Positions 24,945 through 34,600 of a stretch of DNA of 64,000 nucleotides are shown piece by piece (position 1 is the first letter of the stretch; every line of letters starts with the position of its first letter). The position numbers and the translations under genes are program-made. Location: assembly GCF_031844705.1 (NCBI RefSeq), contig NZ_CP134609.1, positions 5,394,001-5,458,000 of the forward strand, read 5' to 3'. Under the pieces are notes generated by a model. That model was not told the DNA's origin and ran no database searches. It saw only the letters and a list, made by a program, of their open reading frames with translations. The DNA is from Streptomyces sp. ITFR-16. GTDB lineage: Bacteria > Actinomycetota > Actinomycetes > Streptomycetales > Streptomycetaceae.

Positions 24945-25865
24945 ATGACCGAGTGGGACGTCAAGAAGCTCCGCATCCTGCGCACCCTGCGCGACCGGGG
25001 CACCGTCACCGCGACCGCCGACGCCCTGCTGATGACCCCGTCGGCCGTCTCCCAGCAGCTCTCCAACCTGGCGAAACAGCTCGGGGTGCCGCTCCTGGAG
25101 GCGCAGGGCCGGCGCGTCCGGCTCACCGACGCCGCCCATCTCGTCCTGCGGCACGCCGAGGCGGTCTTCGCCCAACTGGAGCGCGCCGACGCCGAACTGA
25201 CCGGCTATCTGCGCGGCGAGGCGGGCGAGGTGCGGATCGCCGCGTTCGCCACCGCCGTGCCCGCCCTGGTCGTCCCGGCCGTGCAGCGGCTGCGCGCCGA
25301 GGACCGGCCCGGCCCCGACATCCGGGTGCGCGAGGCCGAGGCCGGGCAGGCCTACGAACTCCTCGCCGCCGGGGAGGTGGACGTGGCGCTCTCGCTGGCC
25401 GCCCATGCCCCGACGGCCCGCGACCCCCGGTTCGCGGTGCTGCCGCTGCTCGCCGAGCCGCTCGACGTGGCGCTGCCGGCCGGCCACCGGCTCGCGGGCG
25501 CCCCCGGCCTGCGGCTGGCCGACCTCTCCGCCGAACCCTGGATCTTCGGCGGCTCCGGCCCCTGGTCCGAGATCACCACCGCCGCCTGCGAGGCCGCCGG
25601 CTTCGTCCCCGAGCAGGCCCACAGCGCCTCCGGGTGGACCGCGATCCTCGCCATGGTGGAGGCGGACATGGGCGTCGCCCTCATCCCGCGCATGGCGTCG
25701 GCGGAGCGGCAGGCGCGGGACGGGGTGGTGATGCGGGTCCTCGACGCCGACCGGCCCCGGCGCCATGTGGTGGCCGCCGTGCGGCAGGGCGCCGAGCGCG
25801 GCCCGGCGGTCGCCCGGGTCCTGGCGGCGCTGCGTACCGTCGCGGAACCGTTCAGTTCGCCTTAA
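24945..25865 (+). CDS. LysR-family transcriptional regulator
   Basis: A 306-residue regulator. The N-terminal winged helix-turn-helix (VTATADALLMTPSAVSQQLS, residues 20-40) is typical of LysR proteins, and the rest is a two-lobed periplasmic-binding-like effector domain starting at GEVRIAAFATAVPALVVPAV. LysR proteins usually control a neighbouring gene; the allantoicase gene lies 58 bases downstream in the same direction, with a small inverted repeat between them, so purine or allantoin degradation is a possible target. No divergent gene shares its promoter in the usual LysR way. The effector is unknown. Confidence 0.92.
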   Translation: MTEWDVKKLRILRTLRDRGTVTATADALLMTPSAVSQQLSNLAKQLGVPLLEAQGRRVRLTDAAHLVLRHAEAVFAQLERADAELTGYLRGEAGEVRIAAFATAVPALVVPAVQRLRAEDRPGPDIRVREAEAGQAYELLAAGEVDVALSLAAHAPTARDPRFAVLPLLAEPLDVALPAGHRLAGAPGLRLADLSAEPWIFGGSGPWSEITTAACEAAGFVPEQAHSASGWTAILAMVEADMGVALIPRMASAERQARDGVVMRVLDADRPRRHVVAAVRQGAERGPAVARVLAALRTVAEPFSSP

Positions 25866-25874
25866 GGATCTGTG

Positions 25875-25886
25875 CGAAAACTTTCG
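25875..25886. promoter_or_regulatory. Inverted repeat before the allantoicase gene
   Basis: CGAAA-AC-TTTCG, 5-base arms with a 2-base spacer, lies in the 58-base gap between lysR and allantoicase, 37 bases before the latter's ATG. It stands out in very GC-rich DNA and may be a repressor or activator site, or part of the promoter. The protein that binds is not known. Confidence 0.4.
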
Positions 25887-25923
25887 ATGGACCTAATGGC
25901 TTCCGGCGTACGACAGTGAAGCC

Positions 25924-27063
25924 ATGACCTTCGAACAGAATGAGAACCAGCACGAGGACCCCCACGCCAACGACGCGGCCCCGTACGGCGGTGGTGACCC
26001 GTACGCCGACTACCGCACCACCGACCTCCCCTTCACCGACCTCGTCGACCTCGCCGACCGCCGGCTCGGCGCGGGCGTGATCGCCGCCAACGACGAGTTC
26101 TTCGCCGAGCGCGAGAACCTCCTCGTCCGGGAGCGCGCGGTCTTCGACCCCGAGCACTTCGGCCACAAGGGCAAGATCATGGACGGCTGGGAGACCCGCC
26201 GCCGGCGCGGCGCCGACGCCGCCCACCCCTTCCCGGCCCCCGACGAGCACGACTGGGCCCTGATCCGCCTCGGCGCCCCCGGCATCATCCGCGGCATCGT
26301 CGTCGACACCGCCCACTTCCGCGGCAACTACCCGCAGCGCGTCTCCGTCCAGGCCACCTGCGCGGAGGGCACCCCCGGCCCCGCCGAACTCCTCGCGGAC
26401 GACGTGAAGTGGGAGGAGATCGTCCCGCCGACCCCCGTACGCGGCCACGCCGCCAACGGCTTCGAGATCACCGGCGGACGCCGCTACACCCACCTCCGCC
26501 TCTGCCAGCACCCCGACGGCGGCATCGCCCGCCTCCGCGTGCACGGCGAAGTGCTCCCCGACCCGTCCTGGCTCGCCACGCTCGGCACGTTCGACCTGCT
26601 CTCGGTCCTGAACGGCGGCAGTTACGAGGACGCGTCCGACCGCTTCTACTCCTCGCCGACCCAGATCATCCTGCCCGGCACCTCCCGCAAGATGGACGAC
26701 GGCTGGGAGAACCGCCGCCGCCGGGTCCGCGGCACCAACGACTGGGTCCGCTTCCGGCTGCCCGCCCAGGGCGCGGTCCGCGCGATCGAGATCGACACCG
26801 CCTACCTCAAGGGCAACGCGGCCGGCTGGATCGCCCTCCAGGGCCGCAACGGCGAGACGGGCGAGTGGTTCGAGATCATCCCCCGCACCCGCCTCCAGCC
26901 CGACACCCTGCACCGCTTCCCGCTGCGCGCCCAGGCCGTGGTCACCCACGTCCGGCTCGACGCCTTCCCCGACGGCGGCGTCGCCCGGATGCGCCTGCAC
27001 GGCTCGCTCACCGAGTCCGGAGCGGCCGAACTCACCGCCCGCTACGAGGCGTCGGCCGTCTGA
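25924..27063 (+). CDS. alc: Allantoicase
   Basis: A 379-residue enzyme that hydrolyses allantoate to ureidoglycolate and urea in purine breakdown. It has the two internally duplicated allantoicase beta-sandwich repeats: the first has KIMDGWETRRRRG and VVDTAHFRGNYPQRV, the second KMDDGWENRRRRVRG and EIDTAYLKGNAAGWI. Each half ends in a similar HLRLCQHPDGGIARLRVHG or HVRLDAFPDGGVARMRLHG segment. The acidic, Asn-rich N-terminal 25 residues are extra. No allantoinase, ureidoglycolate lyase or urease gene is in the window, so the pathway partners lie elsewhere. No clear ribosome site precedes the ATG. Confidence 0.95.
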   Translation: MTFEQNENQHEDPHANDAAPYGGGDPYADYRTTDLPFTDLVDLADRRLGAGVIAANDEFFAERENLLVRERAVFDPEHFGHKGKIMDGWETRRRRGADAAHPFPAPDEHDWALIRLGAPGIIRGIVVDTAHFRGNYPQRVSVQATCAEGTPGPAELLADDVKWEEIVPPTPVRGHAANGFEITGGRRYTHLRLCQHPDGGIARLRVHGEVLPDPSWLATLGTFDLLSVLNGGSYEDASDRFYSSPTQIILPGTSRKMDDGWENRRRRVRGTNDWVRFRLPAQGAVRAIEIDTAYLKGNAAGWIALQGRNGETGEWFEIIPRTRLQPDTLHRFPLRAQAVVTHVRLDAFPDGGVARMRLHGSLTESGAAELTARYEASAV

Positions 27064-27144
27064 CGGCCGCCCCCCGCTCCCGCCCGGCGGACGGCTGCGC
27101 TCCTGCGCCCGCCCGCCGGGCGGGTCTCCACGGCCCGCACGCGA

Positions 27145-27172
27145 AGGGGCGCCTCCCGAAGGAGGCGCCCCT
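27145..27172. terminator. Bidirectional terminator between alc and pepN
   Basis: AGGGGCGCCTCC, the tetraloop CGAA, then GGAGGCGCCCCT form a perfect 12-base-pair stem between the two converging stop codons. Confidence 0.85.
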
Positions 27173-27211
27173 CATGCGCGTGCCGGTGCGGTGGCCAGGG
27201 CCGGACAGGCC

Positions 27212-29788
27212 CTAGGCGGTCGCCGCCGCGGCGTCCGCGGCGCGGGCCCGCAGCGCCCGCTCCACACCCGAGCGGGACTCCGACATCAGCCGGCGCAGGG
27301 CCGCGCCCGGCTCCGCCGAGGCCAGCCAGGCGTCCGTCGCGTCCAGGGTCTCCTGGGAGACCTGGAGCGCCGGGTACAGGCCGATCGCGACCTGCTGCGC
27401 CATCTCGTGGCTGCGCGACTCCCAGACGTCCTTCACCGCGGCGAAGAACTTCTCCGTGTACGGCGCCAGCAGCTCGCGCTGGTCGGTCTGGACGAACCCG
27501 CCGATGACCGCCTCCTGGAGGGAGTTCGGCAGCTTGTCGGACTCGACGACCGAGGCCCAGGCCTCCGCCTTCGCCTCCTCGGAGGGCCGGGCCGCACGGG
27601 CGGCCGCCGCATGGCGCTCGCCCGCCGCCGTCCGGTCGCGCGCGTACTCGGCGTCGATCTCGTCGTCGTCGAGCAGCCCGGTGGCGGCCAGCCGCTGCAC
27701 GAAGGCCCAGCGCAGCTCGGTGTCGACGGCCAGGCCCTCGATCTCCTCGGCGCCGTCGAGCAGCGCCCGCAGCAGGTCGAGCTGCTGCGGGTTGCGGGCC
27801 GTCGCCGCGAAGGCGCGGGCCCAGGCCAGCTGGTGGTCGCTGCCCGGCTCGGCCGCGCGCAGATGCGCGAGCGTCGCGTCGGTCCACTGGGTCAGACCGG
27901 CCTCGCGCCACTCCGGCGCGGCGTACAGGTCGAGGGCCATCTTCACCTGGCGGTGCAGCGACTGGACGACGCCGATGTCCGACTCCTTGCCGACCCCGGA
28001 CAGGACCAGTGCGAGGTAGTCACGGGTGGCCAGCTCGCCGTCGCGGACCATGTCCCAGGCGGAGGCCCAGCACAGCGCGCGCGGCAGCGACTCGGTGAAG
28101 TCGCCCAGGTGCTCCGTGACGACCCGCAGCGACTCCTCGTCGAGCCGGACCTTCGCGTACGAGAGGTCGTCGTCGTTGAGGAGGATGACGGCGGGGCGGG
28201 CGGTGCCGGCCGGGAACGGCACGGTGGTGCGCTCGCCGTCGACGTCCAGCTCGATCCGGTCCGTACGCACCAGCTTCCCGGCCTCGTCGAGGTCGTAGAA
28301 ACCGATGGCGATGCGGTGCGGGCGCAGCGTCGGCTCGCCCTTCGCCCCGGCGGGCAGCGCGGGCGCCTCCTGGAGGACGGCGAAGGAGGTGACGTGCCCG
28401 TCGGAGTCCGTCTCGATCTCCGGGCGCAGGATGTTGATCCCCGCCGTCTCCAGCCACGCCGTGGACCAGGTCTTCAGATCGCGGCCGGAGGTCTCCTCCA
28501 GCGCGCCGAGCAGGTCGGAGAGCCGGGTGTTGCCGAAGGCGTGCGCCTTGAAGTACGCCTGGACGCCCTTGAAGAACTCGTCCATGCCGACGTACGCCAC
28601 CAGCTGCTTCAGGACCGAGGCGCCCTTGGCGTACGTGATGCCGTCGAAGTTGACCAGGACGTCGTCCAGGTCACGGATGTCGGCCATGATCGGGTGGGTC
28701 GAGGGCAGCTGGTCCTGCCGGTAGGCCCAGGTCTTCATGGAGTTGGCGAACGTGGTCCAGGAGTGCGGCCACTGCGAGCCCTCGGCGTACGCCAGGCAGG
28801 CGATCGAGGTGTAGGTGGCGAACGACTCGTTCAGCCACAGGTCGTTCCACCACTCCATGGTGACGAGGTCGCCGAACCACATGTGGGCCAGCTCGTGCAG
28901 GACCGTCTCGGCCCGCGTCTCGTACGCCGCGTCCGTCACCTTGGAGCGGAAGACGTACTGGTCGCGGATGGTGACCGCGCCCGCGTTCTCCATCGCGCCC
29001 GCGTTGAACTCCGGGACGAAGAGCTGGTCGTACTTGGCGAAGGGGTAGGCGTAGTCGAACTTCTCCTGGAACCAGTCGAAGCCCATCCGGGTCACGTCGA
29101 AGATCGCGTCCGCGTCGAGGTACTCGGCGAGCGAGGGACGGCAGTAGATGCCGAGCGGGACGGACTGGCCGTCCTTCTCGTAGCTGCTGTGCACCGAGTG
29201 GTACGGACCGGCGATGAGCGCCGTGATGTACGTGGAGATGCGCGGCGTCGGCTCGAACGACCAGACGTCGTCGCGGGGCTCCGGCGTCGGCGAGTTGGAG
29301 ATCACGGTCCAGCCGGACGGGGCCTTCACGGTGAACCGGAAGGTCGCCTTCAGGTCGGGCTGCTCGAAGCTCGCGAAGACCCGGCGCGCGTCCGGGACCT
29401 CGAACTGCGTGTAGAGGTAGGCCTGCTCGTCGACGGGGTCGACGAAGCGGTGCAGCCCCTCACCCGTGTTGGTGTACGCGCAGTCGGCGACGACCTTCAG
29501 CTCGTTGGAGCCGGCCCGCAGGTGCGGCAGGGTGATGCGCGAGTCGCGGAACACGGCCGCGACGTCCAGCGTCCTGCCGTTCAGCTCGACCTCGTGGACG
29601 GCCGGGGCCACCAGGTCGATGAAGGTCTCCGCACCGTCTTCGGCGGAGTCGAAGCGCACGACGGTGACGGACCTGTAGGTCCCGCCCTCCTGCGCCCCGG
29701 AGAGGTCGAGATCGATCTCGTACGCGTCCACGGTCAGCAGGCGCGCCCGCTCCTGTGCCTCTTCGCGGGTCAGATTCGTGCCAGGCAC
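27212..29788 (-). CDS. pepN: Aminopeptidase N (M1 family), first copy
   Basis: An 858-residue cytosolic zinc aminopeptidase that removes N-terminal residues from peptides. It has the substrate-anchoring motif AGAMENAG and the zinc site HELAHMWFGDLVTMEWW (HExxH) with the third ligand in LWLNES. The C-terminal ERAP1-like helical domain is complete. Length is normal for actinobacterial PepN. The GTG at 29788 has AAGGAG 8 bases upstream, and the N-terminus PGTNLTREEAQERARLL matches family members. A second, clearly related gene lies at 36419-39016. It is divergent from the DUF1203 gene with a 112-base promoter region between them. Confidence 0.95.
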   Translation of the reverse strand: MPGTNLTREEAQERARLLTVDAYEIDLDLSGAQEGGTYRSVTVVRFDSAEDGAETFIDLVAPAVHEVELNGRTLDVAAVFRDSRITLPHLRAGSNELKVVADCAYTNTGEGLHRFVDPVDEQAYLYTQFEVPDARRVFASFEQPDLKATFRFTVKAPSGWTVISNSPTPEPRDDVWSFEPTPRISTYITALIAGPYHSVHSSYEKDGQSVPLGIYCRPSLAEYLDADAIFDVTRMGFDWFQEKFDYAYPFAKYDQLFVPEFNAGAMENAGAVTIRDQYVFRSKVTDAAYETRAETVLHELAHMWFGDLVTMEWWNDLWLNESFATYTSIACLAYAEGSQWPHSWTTFANSMKTWAYRQDQLPSTHPIMADIRDLDDVLVNFDGITYAKGASVLKQLVAYVGMDEFFKGVQAYFKAHAFGNTRLSDLLGALEETSGRDLKTWSTAWLETAGINILRPEIETDSDGHVTSFAVLQEAPALPAGAKGEPTLRPHRIAIGFYDLDEAGKLVRTDRIELDVDGERTTVPFPAGTARPAVILLNDDDLSYAKVRLDEESLRVVTEHLGDFTESLPRALCWASAWDMVRDGELATRDYLALVLSGVGKESDIGVVQSLHRQVKMALDLYAAPEWREAGLTQWTDATLAHLRAAEPGSDHQLAWARAFAATARNPQQLDLLRALLDGAEEIEGLAVDTELRWAFVQRLAATGLLDDDEIDAEYARDRTAAGERHAAAARAARPSEEAKAEAWASVVESDKLPNSLQEAVIGGFVQTDQRELLAPYTEKFFAAVKDVWESRSHEMAQQVAIGLYPALQVSQETLDATDAWLASAEPGAALRRLMSESRSGVERALRARAADAAAATA

Positions 29789-29900
29789 GCGGTCATCTCC
29801 TTGATATGCGAGTTTTCCGCCATCCTTCCACGTGACCTCGGCCCAACGCGATGTCCGTTTCCCGCCGGACCCCTCCGGACGGGCGCGCCATGCTCGTGGC

Positions 29901-30401
29901 ATGACCAGCTACGAGGCACGCGCGATCGATCGGGCCGCGCTGAAGGAACTCCGCGAGACCGACGACGCGGGCCGCCCCTGCGTCCCGTACACCGCCGAGG
30001 ACGCGGGCAGCCCGCTGCGGTGCTGTCTGCGGGGCAATGAGGCGGGGGAGAGGATCGCCCTCGTCTCCTACGCGCCGCTGCGGCGCTGGGCGGCAAAGAC
30101 GGGGGCGCGGCCCGGTGCGTACGACGAGCAGGGCCCGGTCTTCGTCCATGCGGAGGACTGCGGCGGCCCGGCGGACGGCCGTACGGGCTACCCGTTCTCG
30201 CGGGCGGGTGCGCTGCGCACCGTCCGGCGCTACGACGCGCGGGGGCACATCGTGGGGGGCCGGCTCCTGACGGTTCCCGAGGACGAGGAGCGGGGCTACG
30301 ACGAGGCCTTCACGGAGGCGTTCGCGGACCCGGAGGTGGCGTTGGTGCACGTCAGGGCCGTGGAGTACGGCTGCCTGCACTTCGAGGTACGGCGCCCCTG
30401 A
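29901..30401 (+). CDS. DUF1203 family protein
   Basis: A 166-residue soluble protein matching my recollection of DUF1203: YEARAID at the start, CRPC-like RPCVPYTAEDAGSPLRCCL, and the FVHAEDC segment in the middle. Three cysteines (RCC and EDC) are conserved-looking, but no catalytic role is established. The ATG at 29901 follows CATGCT by 6 bases and has no ribosome site, so a leaderless mRNA is likely; the longer frame upstream would overlap the pepN promoter. A GC-rich repeat follows the stop codon. Confidence 0.82.
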   Translation: MTSYEARAIDRAALKELRETDDAGRPCVPYTAEDAGSPLRCCLRGNEAGERIALVSYAPLRRWAAKTGARPGAYDEQGPVFVHAEDCGGPADGRTGYPFSRAGALRTVRRYDARGHIVGGRLLTVPEDEERGYDEAFTEAFADPEVALVHVRAVEYGCLHFEVRRP

Positions 30402-30403
30402 GC

Positions 30404-30453
30404 GCCCCCGGGGGCTCCGCCCCGGACCCCGCTCCTCAATCGCCGGAGGGGCT
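30404..30453. repeat. Streptomyces-type intergenic GC-rich repeat, probable terminator
   Basis: This segment contains GGGGCTCCGCCCCGGACCCC and then CTCAATCGCCGG. I recall near-identical elements scattered between genes across Streptomyces genomes. It includes the hairpin GGGGC-TCC-GCCCC and lies between two converging genes, where it may end transcription in both directions. Copy number was not checked. Confidence 0.7.
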
Positions 30454-30460
30454 TGGCCTC

Positions 30461-31489
30461 TCAGCCCGCGAGCTCCGTCGCGACCAGCTCCGCGATCTGG
30501 ACCGCGTTCAGCGCGGCGCCCTTGCGCAGGTTGTCGTTGGAGACGAACAGGGCGAGACCGTGCTCCACCGTCTCGTCGACCCGGATGCGTCCGACGAAGG
30601 ACGCGTCCTGGCCGGCCGCCTGCAGCGGGGTGGGGATCTCCGAGAGCTCGACGCCCGGCGCGTCCTTCAGCAGCTCGTAGGCGCGCTCCACGCTGATCGG
30701 ACGGGCGAAGCGGGCGTTGACCTGGAGCGAGTGGCCGGAGAAGACCGGCACCCGGACACAGGTGCCGGACACCTTCAGCTCCGGGATCTCCAGGATCTTG
30801 CGGGACTCGTTGCGGAGCTTCTGCTCCTCGTCCGTCTCGAAGGAGCCGTCGTCCACGATGGCGCCGGCCAGCGGCAGCACGTTGAACGCGATCGGACGCT
30901 TGTAGACGCCGGGCTCGGGGAAGTCGACCGCCGAGCCGTCGTGGGTGAGCTTGTCGGCGTCGGCGACGACCTTGGACGCCTGGCCGTGCAGCTCGGCCAC
31001 GCCGGCCAGACCGGAGCCGGAGACCGCCTGGTAGGTGGCGACGGTCAGCGTCTCCAGGCCGGCCTCGTCGTGCAGGGGGCGCAGCACGGGCATGGCGGCC
31101 ATCGTGGTGCAGTTCGGGTTGGCGATGATGCCCTTGGGGCGGTTCGCGATTGCGTGCGCGTTGACCTCGGAGACGACCAGCGGGACCTCGGGGTCCTTGC
31201 GCCAGGCGGAGGAGTTGTCGATCACGACGGCGCCCTGTGCGGCGACCTTCTCGGCGAGCGCCTTCGAGGTCGCGCCGCCGGCGGAGAAGAGCACGATGTC
31301 CAGGCCGGAGTAGTCGGCCGCGGAGGCGTCCTCGACGGTGATGCTCTGTCCCTGCCACTCGATCGTGGAGCCCGCCGAGCGCGCGGAGGCGAACAGCCGC
31401 AGCTCGTCGGCCGGGAACTTGCGCTCGGCCAGGATCCTGCGCATGACTGTGCCGACCTGACCGGTGGCGCCGACGATTCCGACCTTCAC
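30461..31489 (-). CDS. asd: Aspartate-semialdehyde dehydrogenase
   Basis: A 342-residue enzyme reducing aspartyl phosphate to aspartate semialdehyde with NADPH, the branch point to lysine/diaminopimelate, threonine and methionine. The Rossmann motif GIVGATGQVG is at the N-terminus and the catalytic cysteine is in IIANPNCTTMA. GTCVRVPVFSGHS supplies substrate-binding residues. The GTG at 31489 has GAAGGAG 5 bases upstream. It stands alone here without aspartokinase (ask), unlike operons in some other actinobacteria. Confidence 0.96.
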   Translation of the reverse strand: MKVGIVGATGQVGTVMRRILAERKFPADELRLFASARSAGSTIEWQGQSITVEDASAADYSGLDIVLFSAGGATSKALAEKVAAQGAVVIDNSSAWRKDPEVPLVVSEVNAHAIANRPKGIIANPNCTTMAAMPVLRPLHDEAGLETLTVATYQAVSGSGLAGVAELHGQASKVVADADKLTHDGSAVDFPEPGVYKRPIAFNVLPLAGAIVDDGSFETDEEQKLRNESRKILEIPELKVSGTCVRVPVFSGHSLQVNARFARPISVERAYELLKDAPGVELSEIPTPLQAAGQDASFVGRIRVDETVEHGLALFVSNDNLRKGAALNAVQIAELVATELAG

Positions 31490-31601
31490 AGGGACTCCTT
31501 CAAACGTACGAACGGTCACGGTTGCCGCTCCATGATGCGTATGTCCACGGCTTCCTTGTCCAATCCATTGTCCGGGGAGCGGACAGGACGCGGACAGCGC
31601 G

Positions 31602-31634
31602 GTGGGGCGGGCGCCCGTCGGACGCCCGCCCCAC
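31602..31634 (-). terminator. Terminator of the subtilase gene
   Basis: GTGGGGCGGGCG pairs perfectly with CGCCCGCCCCAC around a 9-base loop, 34 bases beyond the subtilase stop codon. Confidence 0.8.
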
Positions 31635-31667
31635 TGTCGTACGGATCACATGCTCAGGGTGACCTGG

Positions 31668-34600
31668 TTACGGCGTGACCTTCTCGATCACGACGCTGCC
31701 GGTGCCCGCGGCGGTGCCCCGCGCGTTCACCAGCTGGACCTCGCCGAAGAACTGCCGGCCCTCGGGGGCCGCTCCGGCCACCTCGACCTCGGCACCGACC
31801 TGGGCGGACGCGCCGGGGGCCAGGTTCACGGCCTTCGACTCGTCGACGGAGATCGTGCCGAGCGACGGCGCGTAGTACACGTCGCGGTAGTCGTACTCGG
31901 TGGTCCCGGCCGGGACGTCGTAGCCGTCGATGACGACCGTGTACGTGCCGGCGGCCGGCTTCGCCAGGCTGACGGTCTCCTCGGAGCCGGCCGTGGTGGA
32001 GGCGCCCACCTGAGCCGTCCCCTTGTAGACGTACAGGTCCAGGTCGGCGTTGGCGTCCGAGGTGGAGCCGATGGCGAAGTCGAGCTTCTCGACCCCCTCA
32101 CCGATGGTGACCTCCTTGACGTACTCGCCGCCCGTGGAGATCGACGGACGCTCGACGTCGGCCGAGCCGAGCGAGCCGCCCTTGAGCGAGCCCGCCAGGT
32201 CACCGGCGTTGTTGGTGACCGTCCAGTTCACGGACGCCGGGGTGCCGATCTTCGCCTCGGCGATGGTCTGCACCGCCGGGTCGAAGGTGGCGCCGAGCAG
32301 CGAGACATCCAGCTTGTACGGGTTGTCCAGCAGCGGCGACGTGCGCCGGGCCTCGACCTCGATCTCCCAGACACCGGCCTGCGGGTCGGCGTACGAGCGC
32401 ACGTCGGGGCGGCAGGTGTTGGCCGGGTTCTCGTAGTTCGGGTAGCAGAACGGCGTCCCGCTGTCCTCCACCGCGACCCCGTACGGGTGGATGGAGATGA
32501 AGCGGGTCTGGCTGCCCGAGCGCAGGGCGCTCATGGCGACCTCGAGGGTCTTGGCGCCCTCCGGCACGGTCACGAAGTACGACGTGGTGCCGTTGCGCTG
32601 CACCGAGCCGGACGCCTTGAACGCGTAGCCCGGCTTCGTCAGCTCCTTGGAGACGACGACGGTGGCCAGGATCTGCTGGTCGATGCCGGAGGTCTTCGCG
32701 TCGTCGACCTGCAGGATCGCGCTGTGCACGCCCGCGCTGCCCGGCTTCGCCTGGACCTTGACCGTCACCGGCTTGCCGAGCGGCAGCGAGACGTTCTTGT
32801 CGCCGGTCAGCTTGAAGGTGCCGTCGTTGTACTTCCAGGACAGCTTGTGCTTGACGTTCTTGTCCGGGCCCGTGGTGCGGGTGACCGTGACGTCGTACGT
32901 CTTCTTCTGGCCGGCCTTGAGGCCGCCCTCGCGGTCGTAGAGACCGGTGCCGAAGCCCGGGGTCTTCAGCGCGAAGTCGATCGCGGTGTCGACCGGGGCC
33001 TTGACGGTGTACTCGTGCGCCGGGGCGCCCTGCTTCCTGATCTGCTTCCAGGCGTCGATGATGTTGATCAGACCGGCACCCTGGGCGTGCGCGGGCACTC
33101 CCTTGATCTGGGTGGCGGTGCTGGTCAGCGCGGTGCGCAGATCGGCCGGGGGCAGCTCGATGTGCTTCTGCTTCGCGGCGGAGAGCAGCAGCGCGGTCGC
33201 GCCGGCGGCCTGCGGGGAGGCCATCGACGTGCCCTGGAGCATGGAGTAGCCGGCCGGGAGGGAGTAACCCGCCTCGGCGACCGGGGAGCCGGGCAGCCAG
33301 GTCTGCGTCGAGTTGATCGACGCGCCGGGCGCCGTCAGCGTCGGCGTGAAGCCGCCGTCCTCACGCGGACCGCGCGAGGAGAAGGGCAGCATGTCGTACT
33401 TCTTGGTGACGTTGGAGCCGTAGTTGGCAGCCCAGGTCTCCTTGGAGATGGAGGCGCCGACCGAGATGACGTGGTCGGCGAGGCCGGGGTCACCGATGGT
33501 GTTGACGCCGGGGCCGTCGTTGCCGGCCGAGATGACCAGCTGGACGCCGTAGATGTCGACGAGCCGCTTGTACAGCTCGGCGCGGGCGTTGTTGCCGTCG
33601 TTGAGCGGCGGCAGGCCGCCGATCGACATGTTGACGACATCGACGCCGCGGTTCACGACGAGGTCGATCATGCCCTCGGTGAGCGCGATGTTGGTGCAGC
33701 CGCCGGACCAGGTGCAGGCGCGCGAGGAGACGATCTTCGCGCCGGGCGCGGCACCGTTCATCTTGCCGCCGAACAGGCCGTTCGCGGCGGTGATGCCCGC
33801 GACGTGCGTGCCGTGCTCGGACTCGATGACCCCGATGGAGACGTAGTCGGAGGTGTCGCCCGCGGCGTTGTAGACGACGCCCTTGCGGTTCTCCACGACG
33901 AACGGGATGCGCTCGACGACGTCGGTGCGCGGGTCGTCCTTGCCGAAGTAGGAGACCTGGTGCTTCTCCTTGTAGGGCTTGAGCGCGGTGTCGTCGGTGA
34001 AGTCACCGTTGTTGTTCAGGTCCACCCGGGTGGCGCCGGTGACCGGGTCGTAGAGCACGGCCCACACATCGGTGGTGTCGCCGTCGCGGTTCAGGTCGCC
34101 CGCCATGTCGCCGCCCTTGGTGGCGGCCTCGGCGAACAGGCTGATCCGGTACGCGCCCTTGGGGGCGGAGTAGGTGCGGCCCTTGTAGGTGAAGGTCGGG
34201 CCGGACACCGCGTCGGTCATCCGCAGCCAGGTGCCGTCGCCGTCGCTGACCGGGTCGGTGGCCGTCACCCAGTCGGTGATCTTGCGCTCACCGGTGGTGG
34301 TCTTCTGCAGCGCGGGGTGACCGAGGTCCACACCCGCGTCCAGCACACCGATGGTGATCCCGCGGCCGTCGGCCTTCGGGTTCTGCTTGACGAAGTCGAC
34401 CGCGCCCGTCTCGAAGGACGGGTTGTACGGGTTCTTCGCCGGGGTCTTCTTGCCGGGCGCCGCGTAGCTGCCCGTCGACTTCACCTTGGCCTTGCTGCCG
34501 GTCGCCCGGTCGGCCGCGGGGGTCGGGTCGTCCAGCACGATCTCCTGCTTGAGATCGATGCCGTGGACGGAGGAGAGCTTCGACGCGGCCTTGATGGTCG

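Noticed and set aside
30404..30453. Insertion-sequence remnant
   Set aside because: No terminal inverted repeats, target duplication or transposase fragment; it looks like a short intergenic repeat.
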